Assembly (NCBI RefSeq): GCF_000001735.4
Contig: NC_003070.9
Coordinates: forward strand, 17,345,971 to 17,409,970
Length of the DNA: 64,000 nt
DNA from: Arabidopsis thaliana
Taxonomy: Eukaryota > Streptophyta > Magnoliopsida > Brassicales > Brassicaceae
Direction: 5' to 3'
In this document: positions 46,845-58,840 of the stretch, one piece after another
Layout of the letters: each line of letters starts with the position of its first letter
How positions within the stretch are numbered: the stretch's first letter is position 1
Program-made: the position numbers and the translations under genes
Notes under the pieces: generated by a model
The model's database searches: none
The model's input: the letters and a program-made list of their open reading frames with translations, nothing else
What the model was told of the DNA's origin: nothing

Positions 46845-48847
46845 ATGAATTTTATCTCTATTAGGCTAAAGCGTAGTGAACCAACCATGATTTTGTACTT
46901 CGTATATTAATTATTTAACGGCCCTAGGGCTTCCTTTATGTTTTGTCTACTTAACACTTTCACTATAAATCGTCGAGCATTTTATTCTCTCAAGCTCACT
47001 TGATTTCACTTTATTTATTTTAATGAAAAAATAAACGAAAATAGTGCAGTATCATTACATATAGCCTGTAAATTGTGATGATCATGGTAGTTAAAGTATC
47101 ATGATACCATTTAAGGAGTCTTCTAGAAACCAAAACTTCGTTTTGCCAAAAAAAAACAAAAAACAAAATCCTTCTTTAAAATTTTAAAATATAATATTAA
47201 AATTAAAAAAATATTTTGATAAATCGAATTACAATATTATTTAATTTTAAATGCACAATTGATACAAATATATAAATTAACATATTATGCTTGTCACACT
47301 TGTTTAGGTTTCACACGTATTGATTATCAGTTTTTTTGTTGTGCCAAAATTCTTTAAAATCTTCTCTTTACAATATCTTTTCATTAGTTATATGCGAGTG
47401 ATGAACATAAATAATTCTTTTTACTTTGCCAAAAAAAAATAAAAAAAAATCTTTTTACTGCAGTGATAAGAGTTATGCAATTTTTTTTCTATATATGTAA
47501 ATTTTAGAGTTCATCTTCTAACCATCACAATAATTGAAGATAAATCAAAATTCAAAATATCTATCTAACATTAACATAGATTGGAATGTTATATTGTACA
47601 CTAAGTATATATATAGTATAACTTACTATAATGATCTAAATTCAGGATTGTAATAAACTCAAAAGTCAAAAAAGTATGAAAAGACGTACTAATAATATTC
47701 ACGTAGTTTAATTAGATGAATCAAGTTTTATACAATAAGATTTACTCAATTAGCTTGGGCCTATGATAGAGAAATATTGTAACAGCAATATGGTATGTTT
47801 TGATTCAACAACACCAAATTACTAAAAGAAATGGCCCAGTCAATTACAAATCGAGAAGGCAATGGTATGATTATATATAGATGGTCGTTGTAAATTTAAT
47901 AATGTGGAAATTAAAGCAAATAAATCAAATTTTGGGATAAAAGTAAGGCACGGCCAAAAAGGAGTTGGGTTCTTGGTGTAATTATGACTTTGTGGGAGCA
48001 TGTGAATGAAATAATGGTGGTCATAGATTTAGAGCTTTCCTAAAAATAAGATATATATGATGTCAAAAGAAAAACAATAGATCTATACAGAATCCAAAGA
48101 CATTTCAGAAGAAAAACCATTGATAAACATACACTAAGCTTCTGTTATATATTTTGCTAAAGTACAGTTAGCTTCTCGAGGATGTAAAAATGTCCTAATT
48201 CTTGAAGGAATATAGATTACAAACAAAGATCCTGAAGGTATGTTTCTTTTAATTATTGAATATAACCACAATATCAAAATGTTGAAGAAGGTTAAGATAA
48301 GGTCGATTTCTTTGTTTTACACGTATTTTATTGGTGAGTAAGAAAAATTACAAAATGTAAAACAGAAAAGAAGATCTATACTATCTTTGCGTGTCATGAT
48401 AACGTTAGTTTGGTGCCATGTCTTATAGTTTCTCTATCACTTTCATGTATTTTGCTTCAAGTAAGATATGATATTTTTTCAACATAATCAACTTAGAACT
48501 TTTTTGAGATGAATTCGTAAAGTTGTTTTCTATTTACTTAACCCTGATTTGTCTTAATATCCGGAAGCCTAATTAGGATGATTTTGTACTTTCAGAATCT
48601 AATCTTGGTCAATGGTCGTAATATTTCTTTAATTGTTCATCAGATAATAAACAGTAGAAAGGTATGAAAACGAAAGTGGTGTTGCGTGCATTGAAAAGAA
48701 CACAAGTGATGTTAGATAAACTGTCATTGTGCAGCTCAGTTTTGTCTATAAATCCTAAACTCAGAAATTATCTAGAGATTTCAACCTTTCACTCATTTGT
48801 ATTCTATTACAAATCATTGAGTTTAGAAATAAAATTTGCAGCTGAGA
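46845..48847. other. AT-rich intergenic region
   Basis: Two kilobases with no supported gene, mostly simple AT-rich sequence. The last 150 bases are the probable leader of the gene at 48848. Confidence 0.5.
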
Positions 48848-49538
48848 ATGGTATTTTGCGGTGACGACGTTGCCACAGGGGTGAGAGATGCTATCACTTA
48901 TTGTTACAGATGCAAAGGCAGAAAAGTTACACTTTCTGATCACGAAGCCGATGATGATAACAAGCCTATCGGGGATTTTGACTACGACCATGAAGTAACT
49001 AGAAAACTCATTCATTTGCCTTTGTTTTTCATTTTTGCTTTCTTCTATAACTATTCTTCGACAACACGAATTACACGAATTACACAACCTTTCGTTTTGT
49101 GATTGTTGATTTCAGGTTGTTGTTTTCGAGATCAGAAGTCGGGCGATGGAAAAACTAAGGAAGAAGCGAAGGACAGGAATGGAGGGGCTAACTTACAAAT
49201 TCGTAAAAGAATATGACATCGAAAACGAATTCTGTTCGGTAAGAAGCAGTTTTTCGGAATGTTGCATGAGTGATATCAGCATAGAAGGATACATGACAGC
49301 GAAAACTGAGTTCTCAAGGAGTTCAAGCTTGAAAGGTTTAGAGCTGGAGAATCAATGGAAGATGCATTACGTTAATGAAATTAAGAAAGGATCAGTGATT
49401 CAAGAGTTCTGTCATTGCCAAGGATGGCCATTTGGATTGGGACGAAAAGCTGCGTTGCTTCCACCGCTTCCAAAGTCACCTGCAGAGTCATGGTCTTGGA
49501 GGAAGCCTACAAGAGTTACTCCAGTTCCTTTTGTTTGA
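48848..49538 (+). CDS. uncharacterised plant protein (At1g47410-like)
   Basis: Two exons, 48848-48994 and 49116-49538, give 189 residues. I recognise no known domain. The N-terminus has a Cys pair (YCYRCKGRK), then an acidic stretch (SDHEADDDNKPIGDFDYDHE). The middle is Ser-rich, and the C-terminal block is basic and aromatic (CHCQGWPFGLGRKAALLPPL, then PKSPAESWSWRK). No signal peptide or membrane segment is seen. The intron is GT-AG in phase 0. By position it matches At1g47410. The conserved-looking C-terminal block is the best handle for finding relatives. Confidence 0.85.
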
Positions 49539-49803
49539 CAAAAAGGTAGCTCAAAATATTGAATCATTATAAACAAAAGATCTCTCATAAAAGGAAACAG
49601 TAACAAATGAACACAAATTCATGTGAGTTTATTTTTCAATTGGTGTTAAGCTCTAAATTTTAAAGCTTCATTTGGAGGAAACAATGAACAGACTCACCTG
49701 ATATGTCTTTTGGTCAGATTGACCTTTATTATGTGCTAAGACAAAATAACGCAATAACAACATAACAAGCTTCGCACGTAATTCTAGATCTTCTCTTTTT
49801 GTT

Positions 49804-51206
49804 TTAGGCCCTTTGCTCCACGTAAGATCCCGAGAGTCCTGAGGTTCCAAGAACAGTAACCTACAAAAATATTAAAACAAAGCGTTAGCAAGACAACTAC
49901 TGGTTCAGTGGTTTCGTCTAAATGAAAACACTAGTTTCTGCCAAATTCTATATGATTTCATTCGGATAGCTAGCCTAAAAGATGCATAAGGTTGAGAAAA
50001 AAAGATCACATATAGTACGAGTGAGACTTTGGAGGACAAGTTGAAATCGTAAATAATTATGCAAACTCATACTTTAATCAGGCTTATTCTAGCTTATATG
50101 ATGCTGTCAAAGATGCAAATCAACAGAGTACGTGTTTTGAGAGTATAGATCAGATTTGATTACCTTTCCCCATTCAGAACCAAGCCCGCTGCATCTCATC
50201 TTCAAGTGGATCATCTTAGTCCCCAACTCCATCTCAACCTTCTTCTTCAAGTAGACTTCTTCAGGTTCAAAGGAGTCTAGATACTCAGCATACCTCTGAT
50301 AAGCAGTACGCAGCGCATCGGTTATATCATTTGGTAAAGGCTTCACACCCTGCACACAATACAACTAAAACATCAAACAACCAGAAATCAAGAAAATGGT
50401 TTAGTGAAGGAAACAAACAAACAAACCTCCCCACTCATTCCAATGCTATCATCGATTTCCATCTTAATCGAAGTGAGAATCCCACCAAATTCCTCTACAG
50501 CTTCAGCTGCTCGGAACACATTTTTCAAAGCCTCTTGCCCTGCCTTGTCATCTGTGTTTTTCGATATCGCGGTTTTAGCATCTTTAACAACAGCAGAAGG
50601 AAGCTCAGCCCAATCTGCAGCCATCAAGTCTTTGAATGCATTCAGAACATCAGAGTCTTCCATTTCAGGCATGTGAGAAACATCTTCGCTAAATCTCCGG
50701 ACCTGTCCCATTCCCATTGCACGAGGATACTGCAAATCTGCGTATTTTTACAGTCAAATACGAAGTGCACGCACAAATAGACCTCTCAAAACACCTAATC
50801 AATGTATCTACAAAATGCATTCGTAAAGAAATCAGGAGGCTCACCACGAGAAACACTTGCATACGAAATGAACGAGCCTTTATTGATCTGAACATCACCA
50901 ATCACAGAAGCGTTCGGAGCCACAGTAATCAACGTCCGATGCCTCGACACTGAAAACAAACCACAAATTTCTCAAATCAAAGTTTTCAATCTAAACTACA
51001 AATTTCTCGAATCAAAAGGAAATTATTGATACAAATGAGAGATACAGAATTGGATCTAGGGTTCAATAGAGCGAAGCAAGTGGAAGCTTACGATGTTTCT
51101 CGATGTGGTGGCTTCCTTGAAGAAGAGAACCAACGCGAGCTTGGGCTTGGGCAGTTCCACGAATCCGATTACCCACAGTGTGAATCGCTCGTCCTAGGGT
51201 TCCCAT
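49804..51206 (-). CDS. SDH5: succinate dehydrogenase subunit 5 (At1g47420)
   Basis: Five exons (51092-51206, 50845-50949, 50427-50737, 50164-50349, 49804-49860) give 257 residues, the length I recall. SDH5 is a plant-specific subunit of mitochondrial complex II. The first 70 residues or so (MGTLGRAIHTVGNRIRGTAQ ... LSRHRTLITV ... APNASVIGDVQINKGS) resemble the N-terminus of gamma carbonic anhydrase of complex I and probably serve for mitochondrial import. The SDH5 part proper starts near YPRAMGMGQVRRFSED and continues to 'GTSGLSGSYVEQRA'. The acceptor of exon 3 was set at 50737, not 50729, because only that keeps the frame (SRDLQYPRAM). It converges on the gene at 48848, with 265 bases between stops. 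Confidence 0.96.
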
Positions 51207-51554
51207 TTTTCTGATTTTTCCGATTACCCAAAGAGAGAGACAGAGAGGGACAGAGAGAGCTTGTTTTGAAGAAGAGAACCAACGCGATCGCTTTATTCAG
51301 TTCGTTGATTTTGTTGTTGACCTCCAAACCATATCAAATTGAACCAAACCGAAACTTTTTAATCTAAGCTTAACCAAATAAATAGGGCTGGCTGAAAATA
51401 ACCGAAATACATACAGAACGGTTCGCTTGTCGGTTTTTTTCCTTAAGGTTCCGATTGCTAAAATTGCATAATAGCATAATGACATAAATTGTAGAATAAA
51501 AATTTCGCAGAATGAAAATTTGCAAACTAAAAAATCGTCGAATGAAACTAATTT
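51207..51554. other. SDH5 leader and promoter
   Basis: It holds a GA-rich leader (CAGAGAGGGACAGAGAGAGC near 51241) and an upstream 'AACCAAACCGAAAC' / 'GGTTCGCTTGTCGG' repeat block of a kind common in plant spacer DNA. No other gene is seen. Confidence 0.5.
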
Positions 51555-52245
51555 TAAAATATATTAATTGGATATATTTTGCAAAATGACAAATAAATAT
51601 TTCAAGAAGATCATGAGACTGCCACAAACCGAAGAACACATAGGACGACACGAGGCAAATGAATGGCTGGAAGCAAACAGTTATACTGAAGGCACAAGAG
51701 GTAGTCAAACAAACAAGAATACGGTTCATGACAGAGGTTCTCAATGGCGACCACCACCAAGAGGATGGGTGAAGTGTAATTTTGACAGTGGCTTTATGCT
51801 GGGACGATCCTTTACAAATACGGGATGGTTGATAAGGGACGATGAAGGAAAGGTTTTAATTACAGGCTGTTGAAAACTACCATCGACTAATTCACCTTTA
51901 CAGGCGGAAGCTACCGGGTTGTTACATGTCCTTCAAGTAGTTTGGGCTTGTGGAATAAAAAATGTTTGTTTTGATGGAGACAACCAAGAACTTATAGCAA
52001 CTATCAATAATGGTGATGATCATTCTCTGATAGGGGCTCTTCTTTACGATATTCGTCATTGGATGGCCAAACTATCCAACGTATCTCTACTCCATGTCAA
52101 TCGTGAACGAAATAGTGCTGCAGATAAGATGGCTCAATACGTTCTGTCTACTACTACTCTGTATCAGTTCTTTATTGTCCCTCCTCGTTTCTTACTTTCT
52201 TATTTGTATCAACCTTATACAATTTAATAAAGTTGAAGTTGTTAA
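51555..52245 (+). mobile_element. 5'-truncated LINE 3' end with RNase H domain
   Basis: It reads 'PPPRGWVKCNFDSGF', 'GWLIRDDEGKVLITGC', then past a stop 'LQAEATGLLHVLQVVWACG', 'VCFDGDNQEL' and 'NRERNSAADKMAQYVL', the order of a LINE ORF2 RNase H domain. The first catalytic Asp is kept (NFDSG). It ends with AATAAAGTTGAAGTTGTT and an A run. The left edge is uncertain. An ATATTA-rich sequence on both sides may be the target duplication but is not clean. Confidence 0.8.
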
Positions 52246-53515
52246 AAAAAAAATATTATATTAACAATATATATGTAGATATATATATATATATATAAAC
52301 TTAATAAAAAATAATGTTTAAAACAAATTAGTATATTTGAGTAATTTTCGATACTAAAAATGTAAGATAATTAAAATTTATTAAAAAGTTATGAAAATGT
52401 TTTTTTGTATTACTAATGATATAATTTTGTGTAAACTATGATACTTTTTTTTTTACAATTGCTAATATTTGTATGCATAGAATAATAAGATTATATTATG
52501 CAAATAAATAATTATATACACACTTTTTGGCATAATGAATTTTTACTTAAAACAAAAATACAAATCTTACGTTTTTGCGTTTTCTAATACAATTATGCAG
52601 ATTTTTTTTATTGGCAAATTTTCTGCATTATGTGTGTTACCAATAAGAGCCTAAATTGTTTTCAGATTATCGTATAAGAGTTAAGATCAATGTAAAAAAT
52701 AACACAAATCGATATATTAATTAAATAATAAATTTTTGAAAATTTTATGTAAATATATGGTCTCATTAATATCATAAATTAATAATTGTAAAAGTTTTTT
52801 TAAATATATATATGTTATACGGAAGAAAAATAGTGAAATATGAATTTGCTAATATTTTTATTTTTATTTATATTAATTCTTGGTAAAGTTTATTTAATAT
52901 CTTTTTACTACATCGAAAACGTTCTTTTTTTTATTTTCTAAAGTTAATAATTTATTATTATTTGAGGTTTAACGTTACCATCGTAAAGTTAAAAATATAA
53001 TGATTATAAAGAAGAAGAAAAAATTCAGACATAATATTTTTTTTTAAATTACAAAATTAGTCTAAAATCTCTACAAATTAATAATTATTAATTTATCGAT
53101 AAATTAATACTTTTATAAATTAATAGAATTTCATAGTTCAAACATTTATATATGTGATAAAATTACAAAAATGAAGTAGCAATATTTTTGCATGGCCAAA
53201 ACAAATAATAAAAAAAGATAGCACGGCCATGATCGAGGAGATTAAAATACATCGAACGTAACGTTGGATGCATTTACAAGTGCCATAGCATGACTTTCTT
53301 GGGACGAGGATCATGGATGAATAAATATACTTGTTGAACAACATATGTTATGTTGCACGAGCAAATTAATTTCACATGGTGACGTTATCGACTAATGATG
53401 ACAGTAGTCTGTTGAAGTGAATCAATGAGGTACTGAAAAGTCATAGAACGTGGAAAATTTACATTTATCTTGTCTGCTAGAAACAATTGTATAGAGTTTT
53501 CCAAATTTGAAAATC
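52246..53515. other. AT-rich intergenic region
   Basis: Very AT-rich, with many short A and T runs. No gene or clear element is seen. Confidence 0.5.
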
Positions 53516-53530
53516 AACATGTGAAGAAAT

Positions 53531-54863
53531 TTTTGTTGATCTTCAGTCTTACAAATTTTTGGATAGCTGCTTTCCGGCTGCCCAAAGCATGCTTTCAAGA
53601 AATAGATAAACTGTGTTCAAGTTCTCTGTGGTCAAGACCATCGATGAACCCTTGAAAGGTAAAAGTGGCATGGACTGAGGTCTGCACACCAAAGAATGAA
53701 GGTGGACTAGGGCTGCGGTCGATTGAAGAAGCAAACAAAGTAAGTGTATTAAAGTTGATATGGCGTATACTGTCGGCTAAAGGATCTTTGTGGGTTGAAT
53801 GGGTAAAGAAATATTTCATAAGAAAAGGCTCCTTCTCGGCAGTAAAAGACACTACAACTTGCGGTTCTTGGATATGGAATATAGAGGGATAGCACAACAG
53901 TTCTATAGAGTAGAGGTCAAAAATGGAGAAACGACCTCATTTTGGTTTGATGAATGGAGTAATATAGGCTGTCTATATGAAAAACTTGGGATAAGAGGAT
54001 GTATTGACTTGGGAATCTGAGTTACTGCAACTGTGGGGGAGGTAATGTCCATGAATCGAAGAAAGAAACATAGGCAGGACCTCTTAAATACGGTTGAAAA
54101 CGCTATCAAAAGCCAGAAACCTGCACAACAAAATGATGAGACTGATATCGGGCTATGGAAAGGGAGAAATGACCATCACCGAAACGTTTTTAATTCGAAA
54201 GAAACGTGGATGCAGATACGTAACACTAGGCCATTGATGGAGGATTACAAAGGAATCTGGTTCCCCTACTTGACTCCAAAATACTCCTTCATCACTTGGT
54301 TAGTCGCAAAAAACAGAGTAACAACCGGAGCTCGGATGCTCAAGTGGAATAGACAAGCTGATTCAAGTTGCATCTTTTGCCAAGATCCTATGGAGACTTG
54401 GGAACATCTGTTCTTCTTATGTCCCTTTTCTTTTCAGGTGTGGCGGGAACTAGCAAAGGGGATTCTCACCACCGACTTCACAGCTAGCTGGAGAGACATC
54501 CTCAAGTTGATACAAGGAAATGATCTTGGCAAAACAAAGTGTCTCATCCTTCGGTACATTTTTCAGAATGCCATTCACTCTATTTGGAGAGAGCGAAATA
54601 ACAGGAAACACAGTGAAGATCACTCAACAATTATGAGACTTGTAAAAATGATCGACAAAAACATTCGCAGCAGGCTAAGCACCATTCAGAGTGGAGGGGA
54701 CTCAAAGTACGCAGGAGGCATACAATTTTGGTTTCAATCATGACAACAGTTTTAATCTATGAGTTCTTCCTATCATGATTTAAATTAAAAACAGTATGCA
54801 CTTTGATGTAAACATGTTTATTTTTTCTTGAATATAATTTAATATTAAATTCAAAAGAAAAAA
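53531..54863 (+). mobile_element. 5'-truncated LINE (C-terminal reverse transcriptase and zf-RVT)
   Basis: It starts in the LINE block 'FWIAAFRLPKACFQEIDKLC', then 'KVAWTEVCTPKNEGGLGLRS', 'KLIWRILSAKGSLWVEW', and after several frame breaks 'YSFITWLVAKNRVTTGARML', 'CIFCQDPMETWEHLFFLCPF', 'RYIFQNAIHSIWRERN' and 'FWFQS'. It ends in AAATTCAAAAG and an A run. A 15-base target duplication, AACATGTGAAGAAAT, is present on both sides (53516-53530 and 54864-54878). It is related to the LINE end at 44151. Confidence 0.9.
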
Positions 54864-54961
54864 AACATGTGAAGAAATCTATAAATATAGGTTTTAAGAA
54901 ACAAAGAAAAGCATAAGAAAGAGAGTCGTACGCCTACCAAAAAAAGAAAGAAAATCGTGAA

Positions 54962-56260
54962 GATGAGAGGCGTAACACCAAACTATTACCGTTCTTACAC
55001 TTTCTTCTTCTTCGTCGATGTCTTATTAGCTCTGTTTCTTTATGTGTTCTCGAACAATACTCACTGTCAGCCCTAAAATTTGGGGGGCCTAAAAAATTTC
55101 TAAAAGGGAAAAAAAAAATTGGGGGCTTTTTTGTAAAGAAAAAATTCCCAAAATTTTGGGGGCGACAATCAATTGTTTCTCCCTATCAATACTTTGTCAT
55201 GTACAGAAACTCTGACAATCTCAAGCAACCGAACTATTGTGTCTCCCGGTAACGTCTTCTAGCTAGGTTTCTTCAAAACCACAGCAAGCTCTCGAAATGG
55301 ATATGGTTGGTATCTTGGGATTTGGTACAAGTCAATCTCTGAGAGAACTTATGGATGGGTTGCCAACAGAGACAATCCTCTTTCCAAATCCATTGGAACA
55401 TTAAAGATCTCTTACGCTAAGATCATTCTCGTACTCCTGTTTGGTCAAAGAATCTGACGAGAACGGTAAAATCTCCAGTGGTGGCAGAGCTGCTCGATAA
55501 CGGCAACTTCGTGCTTCGAGACTCCAAAATCAACTATCAAAACCGATTCTTGTGGCAAAGCTTTGATTATCCGGTGGACACATTACTCCCAGAGATGAAG
55601 ATTGGTCGGGATCTCAAAACAGGATACGAGACTTTCCTCAGTTTTTGGAGACTCCCTTAAGCGGAGGCTTCTCGTTCAAACTCGGAACTCAAGGCTACAT
55701 GAGTTTTATCTTTACAAGAAAGAGTTTCTATTGTACCAATCCGGTCCATGGAATGGAGTTGGGTTTAGTGGCATACCGACGATGCAAAACAGGAGCTACT
55801 CTGACGTTGTTAACAACTTCATAGACAATAGAGAGGAAGTTGCTTACAATTTCAAAGTTACCGACCATAGCACGCACTACGTGAGATTAACACTGACTCC
55901 CGAAGGATTATATATTAGAGATATCCAGATGGGATACAACATCATCGGAATGGAACTTGTTTTGCGTTTTACCGACCGCGAAATGCGATTTGTACCAAAT
56001 ATGTGGTCGTGACAGTTATTGCGACATGACAACTACCACGGAGATGGGGTTTTTATTCTGATGAAGATGATGAGGCTGCCGGAGACAAGCACAACAATTG
56101 TGGATAAGACAATTGGGTTGAATGAATGTAAGGAGAGGTGTTCTAAGGATTGTAACTCTACCGGGTTTGCGAATAAGGATATCCGAAATGGTGGGTCGGT
56201 TGTGTGATTTGGACTGAGAGCTCATGGATATGAGAAATTATGTCGACGGAGGTCCAGATA
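54962..56260 (+). pseudogene. S-domain receptor kinase (ARK/SRK-like) fragment, copy 1
   Basis: It keeps a start ([20 protein letters not shown]), then S-locus glycoprotein pieces in shifted frames: '[16 protein letters not shown]'-type sequence near 55350, '[17 protein letters not shown]' and '[19 protein letters not shown]' at 55478-55620, 'YQSGPWNGVGFSGIP' near 55740, and '[14 protein letters not shown]' of the PAN domain near 56110. Several frameshifts and stops break it. The transmembrane and kinase parts are absent. It is related to the ARK1-3 and SRK receptor family. Confidence 0.85.
55063..55190. mobile_element. small insertion inside the receptor kinase fragment
   Basis: About 128 bases interrupt the sequence that is continuous in copy 2 (TCGATCAATACTTTGTCATC, near 58010). 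CAATACT stands on both sides, compatible with a 7-8-base target duplication. The insert contains CCCTAAAATTTGGGGGG and CCCAAAATTTTGGGGG as an imperfect inverted pair. It is probably a hAT-like MITE. Confidence 0.5.
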
Positions 56261-56713
56261 TATATGTCAAAAAAGGCCTTTATTATTAGATATGAAAACT
56301 GGATATCTTGATATATTTTAGAAAATCGGAAATTTATATGATCCGTGCTTTATAGATATCCATATCCACTAAACAATATTTAAGAATAATAATACAAAAT
56401 TAGAAATATTTTGAAAACCAACTTTGAAAGTCTATATATATAATTTAAATTTTCTATCCGATTATATCGAAAATGAATGTTGAATTCGGAACATTTTACC
56501 ACCCCTGCGAAATCATGTTATATTTGAAATTTTTTAGTTTGCATATGCGTTTTTAGTTTATGCTGGATGGATTAATTCAAATGATGAATAAAAACGTAAA
56601 ATATTGTAACGGTTAGGCTTCTTGCTTACCAATTTAATAGTAGTTGTTGTTTTATAATGGTAATAATCAAATTAAAAAAATCCATAGACACATCAACACA
56701 CAAATATATTAGT
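56261..56713. other. intergenic region
   Basis: AT-rich spacer between the receptor fragment and the secreted protein gene. Nothing else is seen. Confidence 0.5.
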
Positions 56714-57223
56714 TTACTGTTCAAAAGAGACCGGAGCACCAAACTTGCTCCCTACTCTACGGACACATTCGTTCCATGATTGTTTGCTATATGGAATGTC
56801 TTTAGATGCAATACTATTACCATACACATACATGGCGGACCAGCCTTCAACCAATCTGAAATGGCAATCTTTGCCCATTTTCAATATTTCACGACAACAT
56901 TCATTTATAATTGGCATCATCTCATCTTTCATGTTTTCGAAAACCACATTTAAGCATATCCAGCTTTGCTTCATAGCGCAAGCCGCAATAAAATCGGGTA
57001 TTTTGTACCGGTCCTTGTCATATTCTATTGCGGGTGAATCAGCTTCTTCGAATAGAGCTTCATCGGGAGCTTCAACGTAAATATTAAACTTTGAAGATGA
57101 AGATAAGGCCACATCTTCTAGCACCTCTAGCGAATATGGATCAATTTCTTGGGAGAAAATTGGACGAGCCATGTAAAACATTACTATAGACACGAGCGTA
57201 ACCATGAGAAGAGTCTTTGTCAT
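56714..57223 (-). CDS. small secreted six-cysteine protein (prolamin-like, DUF1278/ECA1-type)
   Basis: A single exon of 169 residues from the ATG at 57223. MTKTLLMVTLVSIVMFYMAR is a signal peptide, with cleavage likely near the Ser-Gln of 'RPIFSQE'. The acidic propeptide-like region is followed by six Cys in the order C, C, CC, C, C (AAC; WIC; ECCREIL; DC; NEC), the prolamin-like pattern of egg-cell and ECA1-type secreted proteins. Those act mostly in reproduction; the role here is not known. Upstream in-frame reading to 57310 would put a hydrophilic stretch before the signal peptide, so it was not used. It is intact among decayed sequences. By position it may be At1g47470. Confidence 0.8.
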   Translation of the reverse strand: MTKTLLMVTLVSIVMFYMARPIFSQEIDPYSLEVLEDVALSSSSKFNIYVEAPDEALFEEADSPAIEYDKDRYKIPDFIAACAMKQSWICLNVVFENMKDEMMPIINECCREILKMGKDCHFRLVEGWSAMYVYGNSIASKDIPYSKQSWNECVRRVGSKFGAPVSFEQ

Positions 57224-57917
57224 CTTTGTTTTTTTTGATGTAAGAATACTTTTAGTTTTAGATGTAAGATTGATGACATGAAACAAGAAACAAGAGATTT
57301 TATAGGACAATCACTAAAGGGTATTTAATTGATTAAACATTTATTCATTAATATTTGTATGTTACTAACTTCAACATTTAATAATTATGTTTAAGATACG
57401 TTTACATTAGACACTATGCTATTTTTACAAGTTGTAACTTTAAACTTTGTCTTGGATCAAACATTACTATAGATTTTGGGCAAACTTAAAGATAACAACA
57501 CTCCATTTTTTCTTCAAATGATTACAAATCAAAGTAATATAGTAGACACAACACAATTATCGAAATTATTACACTTTTTTGCTTCTTTTATTTTGTTATC
57601 GAAATTAACCGAACTTTTTAGTTTTCTGGTTAAAATTTAGTTAAATTAGGATAAATTTGGTTGAATCGGCTCGGTTAGTTTTAAAATAATTAATTATAAA
57701 AAATAAAAAATAAAAAATAAAAAGGCTACCTTTTAAATTTTAATACAATTAAAAACGAATTGGTTTTTTTTATGAGAAACAAAATCAAGGGCCGAGAGAA
57801 TGGTTGTTTTTAATGAACTGTGTTTCTTTTTTGAAAAAATAAAGTCTAGGTGTTTGAAAAACAGAACGACACACACAGAGTCCATCATCTATAATCTGTC
57901 TACAACTTCTCCAAATT
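57224..57917. other. intergenic region
   Basis: Promoter of the secreted protein gene (minus strand), then AT-rich spacer with an AACCGAAC/GGTTAG-type repeat near 57600-57680. No other gene is seen. Confidence 0.5.
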
Positions 57918-58340
57918 ATGAAGATGAGAGGCGTAACACCAAACTATTACCATTCGTACACATTCTTTTTCTTCTTCGTTGTCTTATTAGCTCTATTTTT
58001 TATGTGTTCTCGATCAATACTTTGTCATCTACAAAAACTCTAACAATCTCAAGCAACCGAACCATTGTGTCTCACGGTAACGTCTTCGAGCTAGGTTTCT
58101 TCAAAACTACAGCAAGCTCTCTAAATGGTGATCGTTGGTATCATGGGATTTGCTACAAGTCAATCTCTGAGAGAACTTATGTATGGGTTGCCAATAGAGA
58201 CAATCCTCTTTCCAAATCCATTGGAACATTAAAGATCTCTTACGCTGACCTTGTCCTTCTTGATCATTATGGTACTCTAGTTCGGTCAAAGAATCTGACG
58301 AGGACAGTGAAATCTCCAGCGATATCAGGTTTCAAAAGCA
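57918..58340 (+). pseudogene. S-domain receptor kinase fragment, copy 2
   Basis: It starts [20 protein letters not shown], shifts frame at the end of the signal peptide, then reads '[20 protein letters not shown]', '[20 protein letters not shown]' and '[11 protein letters not shown]' in the next frame, where homology stops. The bulb-lectin domain is cut off and the rest of the gene is missing. It corresponds to the first third of copy 1 and lacks the insertion found there. Confidence 0.85.
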
Positions 58341-58439
58341 GCCTGATGCGTCCGAGAATGTGGAACGACACGCAATTATATTATAATTAATTCGCATCTT
58401 CCTAATGTATAAGCCAATATTCACTTCCTTAATTCGGAA

Positions 58440-58840
58440 ATTTCCGAAAATGGGGGAAGACTAATTGTTGATGCAAGAATTAGCACATCCGACAATATCG
58501 GCTTAAACCAGAAGAATTAAGAATTAAACTGAGAATTCAGTCAAACCGGGGTACTCTGGTTTAGCTTGTTAATAGGCCAAAAAGAAGAGATCGTCCGATC
58601 AACCTGGTGTAAAGAGGTCGCCTGGCCGACTTCCTAAATCAGAGAAAAAAAAAGTTTTCCTTTTAGACAAAGGAGAATCTCGGAGATGCAGGAAATAAGA
58701 AGATCCAAGCCCTAAAGAATAGGAAGTTTAACTTTTCATGATAAACCGTCATAATCTTGTATAAATAGAGGGGTTTGTCTCTTTTTTTTCTACTGAATAG
58801 ATCATTGTATTATACTACTAGATAAGGCCCACCTATTTAG
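58440..58840. other. possible solitary LTR remnant
   Basis: From TGTTGATGCAAGAATTAGC (about 58458) the sequence has less AT bias than its surroundings and holds GTATAAATAGAGGGG near 58760, like a promoter inside an LTR. The other end and a target duplication were not found, so this stays tentative. It directly follows the break point of receptor fragment copy 2. Confidence 0.3.

Noticed and set aside
51297-51744. Minus-strand frames overlapping the LINE end and the SDH5 promoter.
   Set aside because: They are antisense to repeat and LINE sequence, with no domain.
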